The notes: a model not told the origin generated them from the letters alone. Positions 6,991 to 15,092 are shown, counted from the first letter of the stretch. The stretch is DNA of 18,065 nucleotides from an uncultured Porphyromonas sp. (GCF_947254915.1 NZ_CAMYEZ010000027.1:1-18065); one strand, 5' to 3'. Numbers and translations: made by a program.

Positions 6991-7782
6991 ATGGATCAAA
7001 CGCACATCTCTCCTCTCGCTCAGGTGCATCCTGACGCTCAGCTAGGCGCTGAGGTAACGGTCGGACCCTTTGTCACCATCGAGGCGAATACCGTCATCGG
7101 CGACCGCACCGTCCTAGACCAAGGGTGCATCATACGTAGTGGTGCACGCATCGGTAGCGACTGTCACATACATCCCTATGCCGTTATCGCTGGTGTGCCA
7201 CAAGACCTCAAGTTCAGAGGCGAGGAGACCACCGCCGTCATCGGTGACCATACGACCATCCGCGAGTTCGCCACCGTCAATCGTGGTACCGCCTCGCGTG
7301 GCACCACTATCGTCGGGAGCAACTGCCTCATTATGGCTTATTCACACGTGGCGCACGACTGCATTCTCAAGGATCACATCATCCTAGGCAATGCCACGCA
7401 GCTCGCAGGCGAAGTCGAGATAGACGACTACGCCATCCTCAGCGGTGCCGTACTAGTGCATCAGTTCGTCCGCATCTCTCAGCACGTGATGATACAGGGG
7501 GGCTCCAAGGTGACCAAAGACATCCCGCCTTACTGTCTCGTGGGACGCGACCCAATCGTTTACTGTGGTATCAACATCGTGGGGTTACGTCGCAGAGGCT
7601 TCACCAATGAGCAGATCTTCCTCATCAACGACGTCTACCGCACCCTTTATCAGGGCGGACTCAATAACAGCGAGGCGCTCGTCGAGATCCAGAACCGCTA
7701 CCCGCAGTGCTACGAGCGAGATCTCATCTACGACTTCATCAGCGACAGCAAGCGCGGTATCGTCCGCGGATCAATGGACTAG
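6991..7782 (+). CDS. lpxA: UDP-N-acetylglucosamine acyltransferase
   Basis: A 263-residue cytoplasmic acyltransferase that starts lipid A synthesis by moving a 3-hydroxyacyl group from ACP to the 3-OH of UDP-GlcNAc. The protein is a left-handed beta-helix of hexapeptide repeats from residue 5 to about 185 (ISPLAQVHPDAQLGAEV, VIGDHTTI, ILGNATQLAGEVEI), followed by the helical C-terminal domain (TNEQIFLINDVYRTLY). The catalytic histidine is His122 in YSHVAHDC, equivalent to His125 of E. coli LpxA; HQFVRISQHVMIQGGSKV is the usual downstream motif. Length is normal (about 255-265). It sits 17 bp after lpxC-fabZ, completing the lpxD-lpxC/fabZ-lpxA block. Which chain length it prefers cannot be read with confidence. 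Confidence 0.96.
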   Translation: MDQTHISPLAQVHPDAQLGAEVTVGPFVTIEANTVIGDRTVLDQGCIIRSGARIGSDCHIHPYAVIAGVPQDLKFRGEETTAVIGDHTTIREFATVNRGTASRGTTIVGSNCLIMAYSHVAHDCILKDHIILGNATQLAGEVEIDDYAILSGAVLVHQFVRISQHVMIQGGSKVTKDIPPYCLVGRDPIVYCGINIVGLRRRGFTNEQIFLINDVYRTLYQGGLNNSEALVEIQNRYPQCYERDLIYDFISDSKRGIVRGSMD

Positions 7783-7835
7783 CTCTAGACAAGTCGTAGT
7801 CAACTAGCAAACAACTAACCATACCAGCCGAAACA

Positions 7836-9368
7836 ATGAAAAAGATACTCGTCGGACACCAATGGGGCACCACGGATAGCTATATCCTCGAGCGTGATCA
7901 TCTCTCTATCCACGATCTTGTGGAGCGTGTCGCTCAGCGCTTCGTAGCAGAGCTTAGGAGTATCTCAGACCTTCCCCAGGGCATCACCTACGTCTTCGCA
8001 GGTCCAGGCAATAACGGAGCTGACGGCCTCGCCATAGCACGACGCCTCCTGCAGGACGGACACCGAGTGCACTGCTACCTCTTCTGCAAGCAAGAGGAGG
8101 AGCTCTCGGAGGCATGCGCTTGGCAGCAGACGAAGCTACAGGAGTTTCACCAAGACGCCTTGACCATCGTCGCAGATGAGTTTCAGCCCCCGCTCTTGAC
8201 CGCTCAGACGCTCGTCATCGACGCGCTCTTTGGCACAGGCCTTTCACGACCCCTCGAGGGTGGCTTCGCCGTGCTAGTAGATCAATTGATCAACGCTTCG
8301 CCAGCCACAGTCATCGCCGTGGACATCCCCTCGGGACTCTATGACAAGGACAATAGCGAGAACAATCTCCAGGCAATTATCAAAGCAGACTACACCCTCA
8401 CCTGCGAAAGCCCCAAGATAGCCCTCCTCCTATCGGACAATGAGTGCTACACTGGCGCACTGCGCATCCTCTCGCTCAGTCTCAATATGGACGACGACCC
8501 CGCCATCCAGGCCGACTACTATCTCTACACCCCGCAGGATGCCCACAGAGCCTTGAAGCCTCTCTCGCACTTTGCGCACAAAGGGACTCAGGGTCACGCC
8601 CTCCTCATCGCTGGATCCGAAGCGATGGCTGGCGCTCCCATGCTGGCGGGAATGGGAGCCATGCGTTCGGGACTGGGCAAGCTCACCATGCACCTGCCTA
8701 GCGCACTTGCTCGGCTAGCAAACACGCTCCTCCCCGAGGCGCTCGTCGAGAAGGACAAAGAGGAGACCATCGTCAGTAGCCTTCCCAAGGATCTGCTCAA
8801 CTACCAGGCCATCGCCATGGGACCCGGCATCGGCACAGCGCCACTCACGCTACATCTACTAGAGCATCTACTGCAAAACATACAGCCCGCTACCCCGCTA
8901 CTTCTTGATGCCGATGCGCTCAATCTCCTAGCGCTCCACCCCGAGCTGCTGAGCGTCCTGCCCAAGGATACGATCCTCACGCCACATCCAGGCGAGCTAG
9001 ACCGCATCACAGGAAACGCTCTTGATGACCATCACCGCCTGACCAAAGCGCAGGAGCTAGCCATGGAGCAGGAGATCATCATCGTACTCAAGGGTGCCAA
9101 CACCGCTACCTGCCTCCCCACTGGCGAAGTCATCTTCAACAGTTCAGGCACGCCAGCCCTTGCCACCGCAGGCAGCGGAGACGTGCTCACCGGCATTATC
9201 CTCTCGCTCCTAGCGCAGGGCTACACACCCGCCAAGGCAGCTCCGCTAGGCGTTTACATCCACGGGCTGACCGCCAATCATTACGGCGAGCGCCACTCGC
9301 CACGTGGTATGATAGCCCGCGATATAGCCGATATGCTTCCCGCCGTCCTCAAGATGGTCGAGCAGTAA
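7836..9368 (+). CDS. nnr: Bifunctional NAD(P)H-hydrate epimerase / ADP-dependent dehydratase
   Basis: A 510-residue two-domain repair enzyme (YjeF/Nnr). It epimerises and dehydrates NADHX and NADPHX, damaged hydrated cofactors, back to NAD(P)H. Residues about 1-225 are the epimerase (NnrE): GPGNNGADG (56-64), VIDALFGTGLSRPL with Asp129, and AVDIPSG (161-167). Residues about 245-510 are the ribokinase-like dehydratase (NnrD): GTQGHALLIAGS, AMGPGIGT, DADALNLLA, LTPHPGELDRI, VLKGANT and AGSGDVLTG (445-453) with its catalytic aspartate. The epimerase loop has Ala where the usual form is GNNGGDG, a mild variation. It follows lpxA by 53 bp in the same direction, probably in one transcript; the functional link to lipid A genes looks coincidental. 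Identification is secure. Confidence 0.95.
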   Translation: MKKILVGHQWGTTDSYILERDHLSIHDLVERVAQRFVAELRSISDLPQGITYVFAGPGNNGADGLAIARRLLQDGHRVHCYLFCKQEEELSEACAWQQTKLQEFHQDALTIVADEFQPPLLTAQTLVIDALFGTGLSRPLEGGFAVLVDQLINASPATVIAVDIPSGLYDKDNSENNLQAIIKADYTLTCESPKIALLLSDNECYTGALRILSLSLNMDDDPAIQADYYLYTPQDAHRALKPLSHFAHKGTQGHALLIAGSEAMAGAPMLAGMGAMRSGLGKLTMHLPSALARLANTLLPEALVEKDKEETIVSSLPKDLLNYQAIAMGPGIGTAPLTLHLLEHLLQNIQPATPLLLDADALNLLALHPELLSVLPKDTILTPHPGELDRITGNALDDHHRLTKAQELAMEQEIIIVLKGANTATCLPTGEVIFNSSGTPALATAGSGDVLTGIILSLLAQGYTPAKAAPLGVYIHGLTANHYGERHSPRGMIARDIADMLPAVLKMVEQ

Positions 9369-9402
9369 CGCCACACCTATTATTATATAGCACTGCAAAG
9401 TT

Positions 9403-10098
9403 ATGAAGCATCTTCGGCACCAATGCCTCTTAATGCTCACAGCGCTCCTCTGCTTGCTCGTGAGCCTGCCTAGTTGCTCCAAGCGAAAGACAGCCGAAGA
9501 GCTACTGCAGGAAGCGATCGTGCAGCAGTACCAGAGCGTTGGCAAGCTACTACTCACGGAGACCACCCTGCAGAAGGCGGTCACCCTACAGGATCCGAAG
9601 ATATCCTTCTATGATATCGGTAGCTTCAAGGATTTTACCAAGTGGCTGAGCAATCAAACCAAGATAGGCAACCGCGTAGGCATCTACTCCTTTGATGCGA
9701 CACTCGTGAGCTATACCGATCTGACCGGCTTCTCCGAAGATGATGTGACCTACGACAAGGAGCAGCAGCGCCTCACCCTCTACATCTCTCCCATACAGGT
9801 AGAGCTACGAGGGCGAGACTTCACGCTACGGACCGAGTACGAGTATGTAGCACCGCTCCGCAATGCGATCACCCCGCAGGATCGAGCTCGTGTCAAGGAG
9901 AGAGCCTACCAAGTGCTCCAGCAGGAGATCACCGCCAATGACCAGCTCATCGCTCAGATACGGCAACGCTCCATCGAGAAGCTACGCCGATGGCTCACGC
10001 AGCTCCTCCTCTCCTACGACCTCCCGCCTACGGTCACCATCGTCGAGCGAGGCTCAGCACTCGTACAGCCTGACACACAGACCACCTCACCAATGTAG
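9403..10098 (+). CDS. DUF4230 lipoprotein of unknown function
   Basis: A 231-residue protein with a lipoprotein signal: basic start MKHLRH, hydrophobic stretch (LLMLTALLCLLVSL) and a lipobox ending LPSC with Cys25 as the lipidation site. The remainder is predicted to be periplasmic. Its body resembles DUF4230, a family of unknown function frequent in Bacteroidetes: an N-terminal segment around VGKLLLTETTLQKAV, a beta-rich middle with VGIYSFDATLVSYTDLTGF, LTLYISPIQV and YEYVAP, then a charged helix (QDRARVKERAYQVLQQEI) and a C-terminal strand PPTVTIVE. It is followed 12 bp later by a second protein with the same layout, so the two probably arose by duplication and may work together. The family call rests on layout and memory of the family; function is unknown. 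Confidence 0.75.
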   Translation: MKHLRHQCLLMLTALLCLLVSLPSCSKRKTAEELLQEAIVQQYQSVGKLLLTETTLQKAVTLQDPKISFYDIGSFKDFTKWLSNQTKIGNRVGIYSFDATLVSYTDLTGFSEDDVTYDKEQQRLTLYISPIQVELRGRDFTLRTEYEYVAPLRNAITPQDRARVKERAYQVLQQEITANDQLIAQIRQRSIEKLRRWLTQLLLSYDLPPTVTIVERGSALVQPDTQTTSPM

Positions 10099-10110
10099 CT
10101 CCTCAATACT

Positions 10111-10737
10111 ATGGGCAAATGGTTCAAGCGCATCCTCTACATCATCATTGCGATACTCCTCGTCATCGGTATCGTGAGCCTATGGCGTAGCTGCTCCAAG
10201 AGCAAGACAGAAGACTACAGCGATGTAGTCACACACGCCATGACCGTCCGCTCCATTGAGGAGATACTCAAGCTCTCCACAGGCGAGTGCTACCAAGAGG
10301 TCCCCATGGTAGACACCGTCGACGGCATGGTACTGGCCTACGTCATACAGGCACGTACCTATATAGACTTTGATCTAGACAAGCTCCCCACGCAGGTCGT
10401 CGGCGACACACTCTACGTGCAGCTCCCCCCCGAGGAAGTCACCCCGCACGAGATAGGTTACAACGTGATTGACGTTCACCCACTGCGCAAAGGCTTCACC
10501 ATGCCAACCCTCACCGCAGAGCAAGAGAATAGAGCCAAGCGACGCGTCCCGCAGCGCCTCATCAACGAGGTTTACCGCTCCGGCTATATCCGTAATGCCC
10601 GCCAGCAAGCACGCGAAGAGCTCGCACGCTTTCTCTCCGTCGCCTACCCGACAGTCATCGTCGTGGACCGTTACCCCGACGGCGTCCGTGGCACCTTCTT
10701 TGCCGACACTGTCTACATAGATCACCGTCAGCTGTAA
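10111..10737 (+). CDS. DUF4230 membrane-anchored protein of unknown function
   Basis: A 208-residue protein with an N-terminal membrane segment (about residues 7-25, RILYIIIAILLVIGIVSLW) and an exported soluble domain. The domain shows the same order of elements as its upstream neighbour: LSTGECYQEVPMVDTVDG, a hydrophobic strand AYVIQARTYIDFDLDKL, LYVQLPPEEV, a histidine-containing DVHPLRKG, a charged helix (AEQENRAKRRVPQRLINEV, then RNARQQAREELARFLS) and a final strand PTVIVVDRY. This fits DUF4230, whose role is not known. Unlike its neighbour it lacks a good lipobox, so the pair may place related domains at two membranes (inner for this one, probably outer for the lipoprotein). It is the last gene of the plus-strand run, with a terminator-like hairpin just after the stop. 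Confidence 0.75.
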   Translation: MGKWFKRILYIIIAILLVIGIVSLWRSCSKSKTEDYSDVVTHAMTVRSIEEILKLSTGECYQEVPMVDTVDGMVLAYVIQARTYIDFDLDKLPTQVVGDTLYVQLPPEEVTPHEIGYNVIDVHPLRKGFTMPTLTAEQENRAKRRVPQRLINEVYRSGYIRNARQQAREELARFLSVAYPTVIVVDRYPDGVRGTFFADTVYIDHRQL

Positions 10738-10743
10738 TACACA

Positions 10744-10774
10744 GAGGGATCTGCCCACACGTAGTAGCTCCCTC
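10744..10774 (+). terminator. Probable terminator after the second DUF4230 gene
   Basis: GAGGGA (10744-10749) pairs with TCCCTC (10769-10774) around a 19-nt loop, with an outer ACA/TGT pairing past a short bulge. It lies 7 bp beyond the stop codon. The following GTCTGTTAT is only weakly T-rich, so termination may be partial. Confidence 0.45.
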
Positions 10775-10832
10775 GTCTGTTATAAGAGTGTTACTCGTAT
10801 CGGTAGCAAATGCGTCCTGTGTACTCGTCTCT

Positions 10833-10853
10833 CTTCTAATTTCTAACCTCTCA
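10833..10853 (+). repeat. Degenerate heptamer repeat (CTTCTAA type)
   Basis: Three successive heptamers read CTTCTAA, TTTCTAA and CCTCTCA. The same heptamer family appears in reverse complement at 18045-18065. These are short, low-complexity intergenic sequences without coding potential. Confidence 0.5.
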
Positions 10854-10896
10854 TCTCCTTCCTACCGAGGAAATCAAGAATCTACAGGGAGCAAAC

Positions 10897-11092
10897 GAAA
10901 ATTCCCCACGGAACCAGGAAATAAAAGTTCGGAAGAATGAAATGAAACTTCGGAAGAGTGAAATGAAAGTTCCGAAGAATTTTTCGTTCCCTCGCTGGAT
11001 ATTCCGAAATATCTACAGCTGAATTTACCAATTTCCTCCACCTCCCGACTCCTTTCATAGAGGCGTAGATGCACTCGTCCGCTATAATACGT
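10897..11092 (+). repeat. 196-bp dispersed intergenic repeat, copy 2
   Basis: Gapless match to 3381-3576 at about 86% identity. Here the structure is clearer. An outer inverted pair joins AACGAAAATTC (10894-10904) with GAATTTTTCGTT (10977-10988), with one bulged T. Nested inside, CTTCGGAA (10948-10955) pairs with TTCCGAAG (10970-10977), the last base being shared with the outer arm. Two full 21-bp units start with TTCGGAAGA at 10928 and 10949. It lies between convergent operons, where it could act as a bidirectional terminator, since pyrimidine-rich tracts follow the inner hairpin on both strands. Confidence 0.85.
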
Positions 11093-11148
11093 CAACCCTA
11101 TCCAATTATACGTGCAACAGTCTTATGCGGTGGGAAGGGTGAGTACCT

Positions 11149-12063
11149 CTAGCAGTAGAGGTAGGCAAGGAGGACGAGGAGGCTGGCGAGGAGCGTGACA
11201 GCGATGACGATGATGATGGTGCGTCGTAGCGTCTGTGCGGTGACTGCGTGGAGCGGGGTGCCGATATAGGGCTTCTCGACGAGCATGCCGTGGTAGATGT
11301 TGGGACCGCCAAACTGTACACCGAGGATCCCCGCCAGAGCGGACTCAGGATAGCCCGAGTTGGGGCTGGCATGCTTGCGTGCATCCCGCCAGACGGTGCG
11401 CACGGCTCGTCGACTCGGAGCCACGAGGAGCATCAGGAGTGCCGTGAGACGAGATGGGATATAGTTCGCAGCGTCATCGAGGATACGTGCAGCAAAGTAG
11501 CCAAAATCCTTGTAGCGTGGGTCTTTGTAGCCGATCATGGAGTCGAGCGTGTTGATCATTTTATAAGCCATCATGAGCGGTACGCCACCCAGAGCGTAGA
11601 AAAAGAGCGGAGCGATGACCCCATCGGAGAGATTCTCCGCTAGCGTCTCCAGGACGGCGGTGCGGATCTGCGCAAAGGTGAGCTGCGATGTGTCTCGCCC
11701 CACGATCCAGGAGAGACGCTTGCGAGCTCCCTCGAGGTCACCAGCCACCACGTAGCGCTCTACCGCCAAGGCTTCGCCGATCAAGCTTCGCGGGCAGATA
11801 GCAAAGAAGAAGAAAATCGTTTGCCAAGCCAATAGGACGTAACGATAGTCCGCCAGGAGCCATTCGATAGCAAAGAAAAAGCCCCATACGCCCAGCACGA
11901 GTGTGAGGGCGAGGAGCGTGCCTTTTGCCTTCTGATGGGGCGGATGGTTGAGCCAGCGCTCGCCCCATGCGATGAGGTGGCCGAAGAGTCGTATCGGATG
12001 GAGCGCCCAGCGTGGATCGCCGAGGAGCAGGTCGAGGAGGAGTCCGAAGAGTAGCGGGTACAT
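11149..12063 (-). CDS. cbiB: Adenosylcobinamide-phosphate synthase (integral membrane)
   Basis: A 304-residue polytopic membrane protein of the CbiB/CobD(Pseudomonas) family. It attaches aminopropanol phosphate (made by the neighbouring decarboxylase) to adenosylcobyric acid, giving adenosylcobinamide phosphate. The start MYPLLFGLLLDLLLGDPRW is the family signature, including GDP followed by HPIRLFG. Hydrophobic segments include LLALTLVLGVWGFFFAIEWL and, at the C-terminus, TIIIVIAVTLLASLLVLLAYL; LGGVPLMMAYKMINTLDSMIG style motifs (ALGGVP, YKMINTLDSMIGYKD) are intact. Extending to an upstream ATG at 12171 would overlap cobD by over 100 bp with unrelated residues, so 12063 is chosen; it lies one base past the cobD stop. 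It is the last gene of the cob operon. Confidence 0.94.
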   Translation of the reverse strand: MYPLLFGLLLDLLLGDPRWALHPIRLFGHLIAWGERWLNHPPHQKAKGTLLALTLVLGVWGFFFAIEWLLADYRYVLLAWQTIFFFFAICPRSLIGEALAVERYVVAGDLEGARKRLSWIVGRDTSQLTFAQIRTAVLETLAENLSDGVIAPLFFYALGGVPLMMAYKMINTLDSMIGYKDPRYKDFGYFAARILDDAANYIPSRLTALLMLLVAPSRRAVRTVWRDARKHASPNSGYPESALAGILGVQFGGPNIYHGMLVEKPYIGTPLHAVTAQTLRRTIIIVIAVTLLASLLVLLAYLYC

Positions 12064-12064
12064 A

Positions 12065-13084
12065 CTATAAGTAGCTTGACAAACCTCGGAGTAGCGCTTG
12101 TCCAACTTCGGGTGACTGCACCGAGAGGCGGAAGTGGCGTGGCGAGAGGGAGCGGAAATTGGCCGCATCACGGATCAAAACGCCATGCTGCTTGACAAGG
12201 TACTCCTTGAGCTGGGCTGCGGTGCCACGTCCCTCATCTAGACAAGCGAGGAAGTAAGGTGTGGGGCTGGGTATCAGCGAGATGCCTGCGATCTGCGCCA
12301 CCTCATGCGCAAGATGCTGTGCCTCCCGCACTAAGCCCGTGGCATCAGGCAGTAACCGGTCGTAATGCTGGCAAATGTAAGCGCCAGCCTCTAGGGCAAG
12401 GGCATTGACGCTCCAGGGCGAGCGGAGGGGCTCTAAGCGAGCCAGCAGCGAGGGGTGGGCGACGATGTAGCCGAGACGTATGCCTGGGAGCGCAAAGCTC
12501 TTGGTCAGCGAACGAACAAGGATCAGATTGGGGTGATGCGCCACTTCGTCTAGGAGCGTCACGGGCTCGGCACAGAGTTCGGCGTAAGCTTCGTCCACGA
12601 TTACGTAACTATCTGGATGGGCCGTGCAGTAATTGAGGAGCGCCGCACGATGAGAGATGTCACCATCAGGATTGTTTGGCAGAGCACTCCAGAGGAGATC
12701 GGCAGGAGTGCTTTGGCTGGCTATGGCGCTTGTCGGGATATAGGTGAGGTGGTGGCGATAGAGCTGGCAAGCGTCCTCATACTCGGCAAAGGAGGGGACG
12801 GTGATGAGCGTCTCGCCTCCCGCAAAGAGATGGGCTAAGAGATAGAAAGCTTCCGTCGATCCACTCGTTACCAGTAGCCAGTCGGGATCAAGGCGCCAGT
12901 GCTCAGCCAAGAGCTCCCGCAATTCTTTCGCCTGAGGGTCTGGATAGTGGGTTAGGCTCTCTAGTCGTCCTGAGAGGTGGCTTATGATTTCGCCCGCATG
13001 GTTGCGATAAGGCACATTGCTGGAGAAGTCGTAGCGCACGAGCGCTCCGTAGCTGTATCGGTCGTCCCCGTGTCCTACTATCAT
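12065..13084 (-). CDS. cobD: L-threonine-O-3-phosphate decarboxylase (PLP-dependent)
   Basis: A 339-residue fold-type I PLP enzyme that decarboxylates threonine phosphate to (R)-1-aminopropan-2-yl phosphate, the linker between the corrin ring and the lower base. Motifs: HGDDRYSYG and YDFSSNVPY at the N-terminus (related enzymes start with a similar HGG...DFSxN), TSGSTEAFYLL around 73-83, ALPNNPDG near 134-141, VDEAYAEL (163-170) with the PLP-contacting Asp164 and Tyr167, and SLTKSFALPGIRLGY with the Schiff-base Lys195. The start ATG overlaps the cobQ stop by 4 bp (ATGA), and cbiB follows after one base, so the three are translationally linked. A histidinol-phosphate aminotransferase is the sequence-similar alternative, but the context settles the call. 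Confidence 0.93.
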   Translation of the reverse strand: MIVGHGDDRYSYGALVRYDFSSNVPYRNHAGEIISHLSGRLESLTHYPDPQAKELRELLAEHWRLDPDWLLVTSGSTEAFYLLAHLFAGGETLITVPSFAEYEDACQLYRHHLTYIPTSAIASQSTPADLLWSALPNNPDGDISHRAALLNYCTAHPDSYVIVDEAYAELCAEPVTLLDEVAHHPNLILVRSLTKSFALPGIRLGYIVAHPSLLARLEPLRSPWSVNALALEAGAYICQHYDRLLPDATGLVREAQHLAHEVAQIAGISLIPSPTPYFLACLDEGRGTAAQLKEYLVKQHGVLIRDAANFRSLSPRHFRLSVQSPEVGQALLRGLSSYL

Positions 13085-14562
13085 ACGTTGCGCAGACTGT
13101 GGAGCATGTACTCTATATCAAGATGCTGACGCATGTGCTCAGCAAGGCGGTCGTAGGCGGCTTCGCGGGTAGCGAAGGTTCGCTCTAGGTGAAAGGTTCG
13201 CTCAGGCGCTACCTCGTGCAAGATCTGCTGCAGGATCGCTTCATTGTCCCAGATGCCGTGCATGTAGCTTCCCCACAGGCGAGGGGAGACCCAGTAGCCG
13301 TCGGGCGTTTCGCCAGCCCTCATAACTACCGGCGACTCGGGCGCATTGACGGGCTGCGTGACCCCGCAGTGGATCTCGTAGCCTTGACAGTCGGGGGTAT
13401 CCGTGGGAAGGTAGGTAAAAGTGGAGGTACGCACCGCTTTATTGCTCTGCAGCGTGGTCTCAGTGGGCAGAAGCCCCAGACCACGTACGGTGCGCGGCTC
13501 GCCCTCGACGCCATCGCTGTCGGTGATGCGCAGACCCATCATCTGATAACCTCCGCAAATGCCATAGAGTGGCCGACCTGCCTTGTGATGAGCCAGGATG
13601 ACCGCCTCGAGTCCCTCGGCCTGTAGCCAGAGGAGGTCGTCGATCGTGTTCTTACTGCCGGGGAGCATGATGATGTCCGCCTGGCGGAGCGCCTCAGCGT
13701 CGGAAGTGAAGTAGAGCGTGACGCCAGAGATGAAGCGTAGCGAGTCAAAGTCGGTGAAGTTGGAGATGTGCGGCAGTCGTACCACCGCCACATTGAGCGT
13801 ATCGGGGCGAGGCTGTGCGGCGTAGCTGTCGATGGAGACGCCATCCTCCGCATCTATCTGCATATTCGGTAGGTAAGGGAGCAGGCCTACGACGGGGACT
13901 TTGGTTAAGTCCTGAAGGATCTTTCGCCCAGAGTCAAAGAGCGAGCTGTCGCCTCGGAACTTATTGATGATGATTCCCTTGATCGCAGCACGCTCTGCTG
14001 GGGGCAAGAGCTCGATCGTCCCATAGAGACTGCCGAAGATTCCTCCGCGCTCGATGTCTGCCACGAGGTAAACGTCGGCGCCAGTCCGCAGAGCCACCCG
14101 CATATTGACGATGTCCATCGGCCAGAGGTTGACCTCCGAGATACTGCCCGCACCTTCTATCACGATTGGGTTGTACTGGCTCGCTAATCTGTCGAACGCT
14201 TTCATCGCCTCTACAAAGAGAGGCTTGCGCTGCTCAACGTTGAAGTAAGAGCGTGCCGACTGATTGCCCACCGCCTTGCCGTGGAGGATCACCTGCGTCG
14301 TCTGATCGGCCGTCGGCTTGAGGAGGATTGGGTTCATATCGGTGTGACAAGGTATCCCGCACGCCTCAGCTTGCACCGCTTGCGCACGACCTATCTCGCC
14401 TTCTTCGGGAGTAGGATAGCTATTGAGCGACATGTTTTGCGCTTTAAAGGGAGCGGGCTTGTACCCCTCCTGCAGCAAGATACGACAGATGCCTGTCGCT
14501 ACGATGGACTTCCCCACGTCGGAGCCAGTTCCGACGAGCATAATCGGCTTTAGCTTACTCAT
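13081..14562 (-). CDS. cobQ: Cobyric acid synthase (glutamine-hydrolysing)
   Basis: A 493-residue ATP- and glutamine-dependent amidotransferase (CobQ/CbiP) that amidates four side chains of adenosylcobyrinate a,c-diamide to give adenosylcobyric acid. The N-terminal dethiobiotin-synthetase-like domain has the P-loop GTGSDVGKS (11-19), then KAQNMSLNSYP, EIGRAQAVQAEACG, NPILLKP and VIEGAGSISEVNL. The C-terminal class I glutaminase-like domain carries LPGSKNT (300-306), the nucleophile Cys336 in YGICGGYQMMG and His435 in GSYMHGIWDN. A start at 14580 is possible, but 14562 (MSKLKPIMLVGTGSD) fits the family and gives a short 8-bp overlap with the preceding cobC, consistent with coupled translation. 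All catalytic positions are present. Confidence 0.95.
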   Translation of the reverse strand: MSKLKPIMLVGTGSDVGKSIVATGICRILLQEGYKPAPFKAQNMSLNSYPTPEEGEIGRAQAVQAEACGIPCHTDMNPILLKPTADQTTQVILHGKAVGNQSARSYFNVEQRKPLFVEAMKAFDRLASQYNPIVIEGAGSISEVNLWPMDIVNMRVALRTGADVYLVADIERGGIFGSLYGTIELLPPAERAAIKGIIINKFRGDSSLFDSGRKILQDLTKVPVVGLLPYLPNMQIDAEDGVSIDSYAAQPRPDTLNVAVVRLPHISNFTDFDSLRFISGVTLYFTSDAEALRQADIIMLPGSKNTIDDLLWLQAEGLEAVILAHHKAGRPLYGICGGYQMMGLRITDSDGVEGEPRTVRGLGLLPTETTLQSNKAVRTSTFTYLPTDTPDCQGYEIHCGVTQPVNAPESPVVMRAGETPDGYWVSPRLWGSYMHGIWDNEAILQQILHEVAPERTFHLERTFATREAAYDRLAEHMRQHLDIEYMLHSLRNV

Positions 14563-15085
14563 ATTGATATATCTCTCCAAAGTTAACCTCCAGCGCCATC
14601 GCTTCGCTAGGCGAAAGCTTGCCCAGCAAGATCCGATAAGCGCGAATGACCCCAGCGTGCGTCACAAGGAGCGTCTGACTGCCCTTGTCCCGCTCCGCCT
14701 CGAAGTCGGCTACCCGCGCCAATAAGTCGTCGTGGCTCTCGCCTCCCTCCGTCTTAGCGTGCCAGTAGTCGGCAAACCACGCACGTCCCGCCTCTTGCTC
14801 ATAGACTTCCTCCCAGGGGAACCCTTCCCACGCCCCAAAGTTCAGCTCACGCAGTCGCTCGTCCTGACGAACGGTCAGTCCCTTTGTCAGAGCTATCGCC
14901 TCAGCGAGGAGAACGCAGCGGAGCGACGGACTACTATAGACCTTGTCCAGCTGGACTTCCCTCAGCTCTGCGATGATCTGAGCCACATAGCGAGGGTACT
15001 CCGCCGAGAGTGGCACTTCGAGCCAGCCGTAGCAGATGCCCTGCGGTAGGGCAACGGGGGTGTGACGCACGAGGTAAAGACTCAT
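14555..15085 (-). CDS. cobC: Alpha-ribazole phosphatase, histidine phosphatase family
   Basis: A 176-residue member of the histidine phosphatase superfamily, likely the CobC enzyme that dephosphorylates alpha-ribazole 5'-phosphate or adenosylcobalamin 5'-phosphate. The phosphohistidine motif is RHT with His8 (LVRHTPVALPQGICYG), the form I associate with CobC proteins of Bacteroidetes. Other catalytic positions are Arg56 in SSPSLRC, Glu80 in LRELNFGAWEG and His143 in VTHAG. It lies 7 bp after cobS and overlaps cobQ by 8 bp. It is notable that a second histidine phosphatase domain is fused to CobU at the head of the same operon; which one acts on the cobalamin phosphate cannot be decided from sequence. 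Confidence 0.88.
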   Translation of the reverse strand: MSLYLVRHTPVALPQGICYGWLEVPLSAEYPRYVAQIIAELREVQLDKVYSSPSLRCVLLAEAIALTKGLTVRQDERLRELNFGAWEGFPWEEVYEQEAGRAWFADYWHAKTEGGESHDDLLARVADFEAERDKGSQTLLVTHAGVIRAYRILLGKLSPSEAMALEVNFGEIYQYE

Positions 15086-15092
15086 ATACCGA

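Larger units (their letters stand above)
10738..11148. other. Convergent intergenic region between the DUF4230 genes and cbiB
   Basis: No supportable gene. It holds a terminator-like hairpin (10744-10774), a pyrimidine-rich heptamer repeat (10833-10853) and copy 2 of the 196-bp dispersed repeat (10897-11092). The remaining 56 bp before the cbiB stop show no structure. A 73-codon minus-strand frame (10874-11095) only reads through the repeat. Confidence 0.7.

Noticed and set aside
10874..11095. 73-codon minus-strand frame in the convergent spacer
   Set aside because: Its repetitive sequence (FHSSEVSFHSSE) is just the dispersed repeat translated; the other copy does not preserve the same frame ends.
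12064..12171. Upstream start for cbiB
   Set aside because: The extension lies in cobD coding sequence and is unlike CbiB, whose usual start is the GDPRW-containing segment beginning at 12063.
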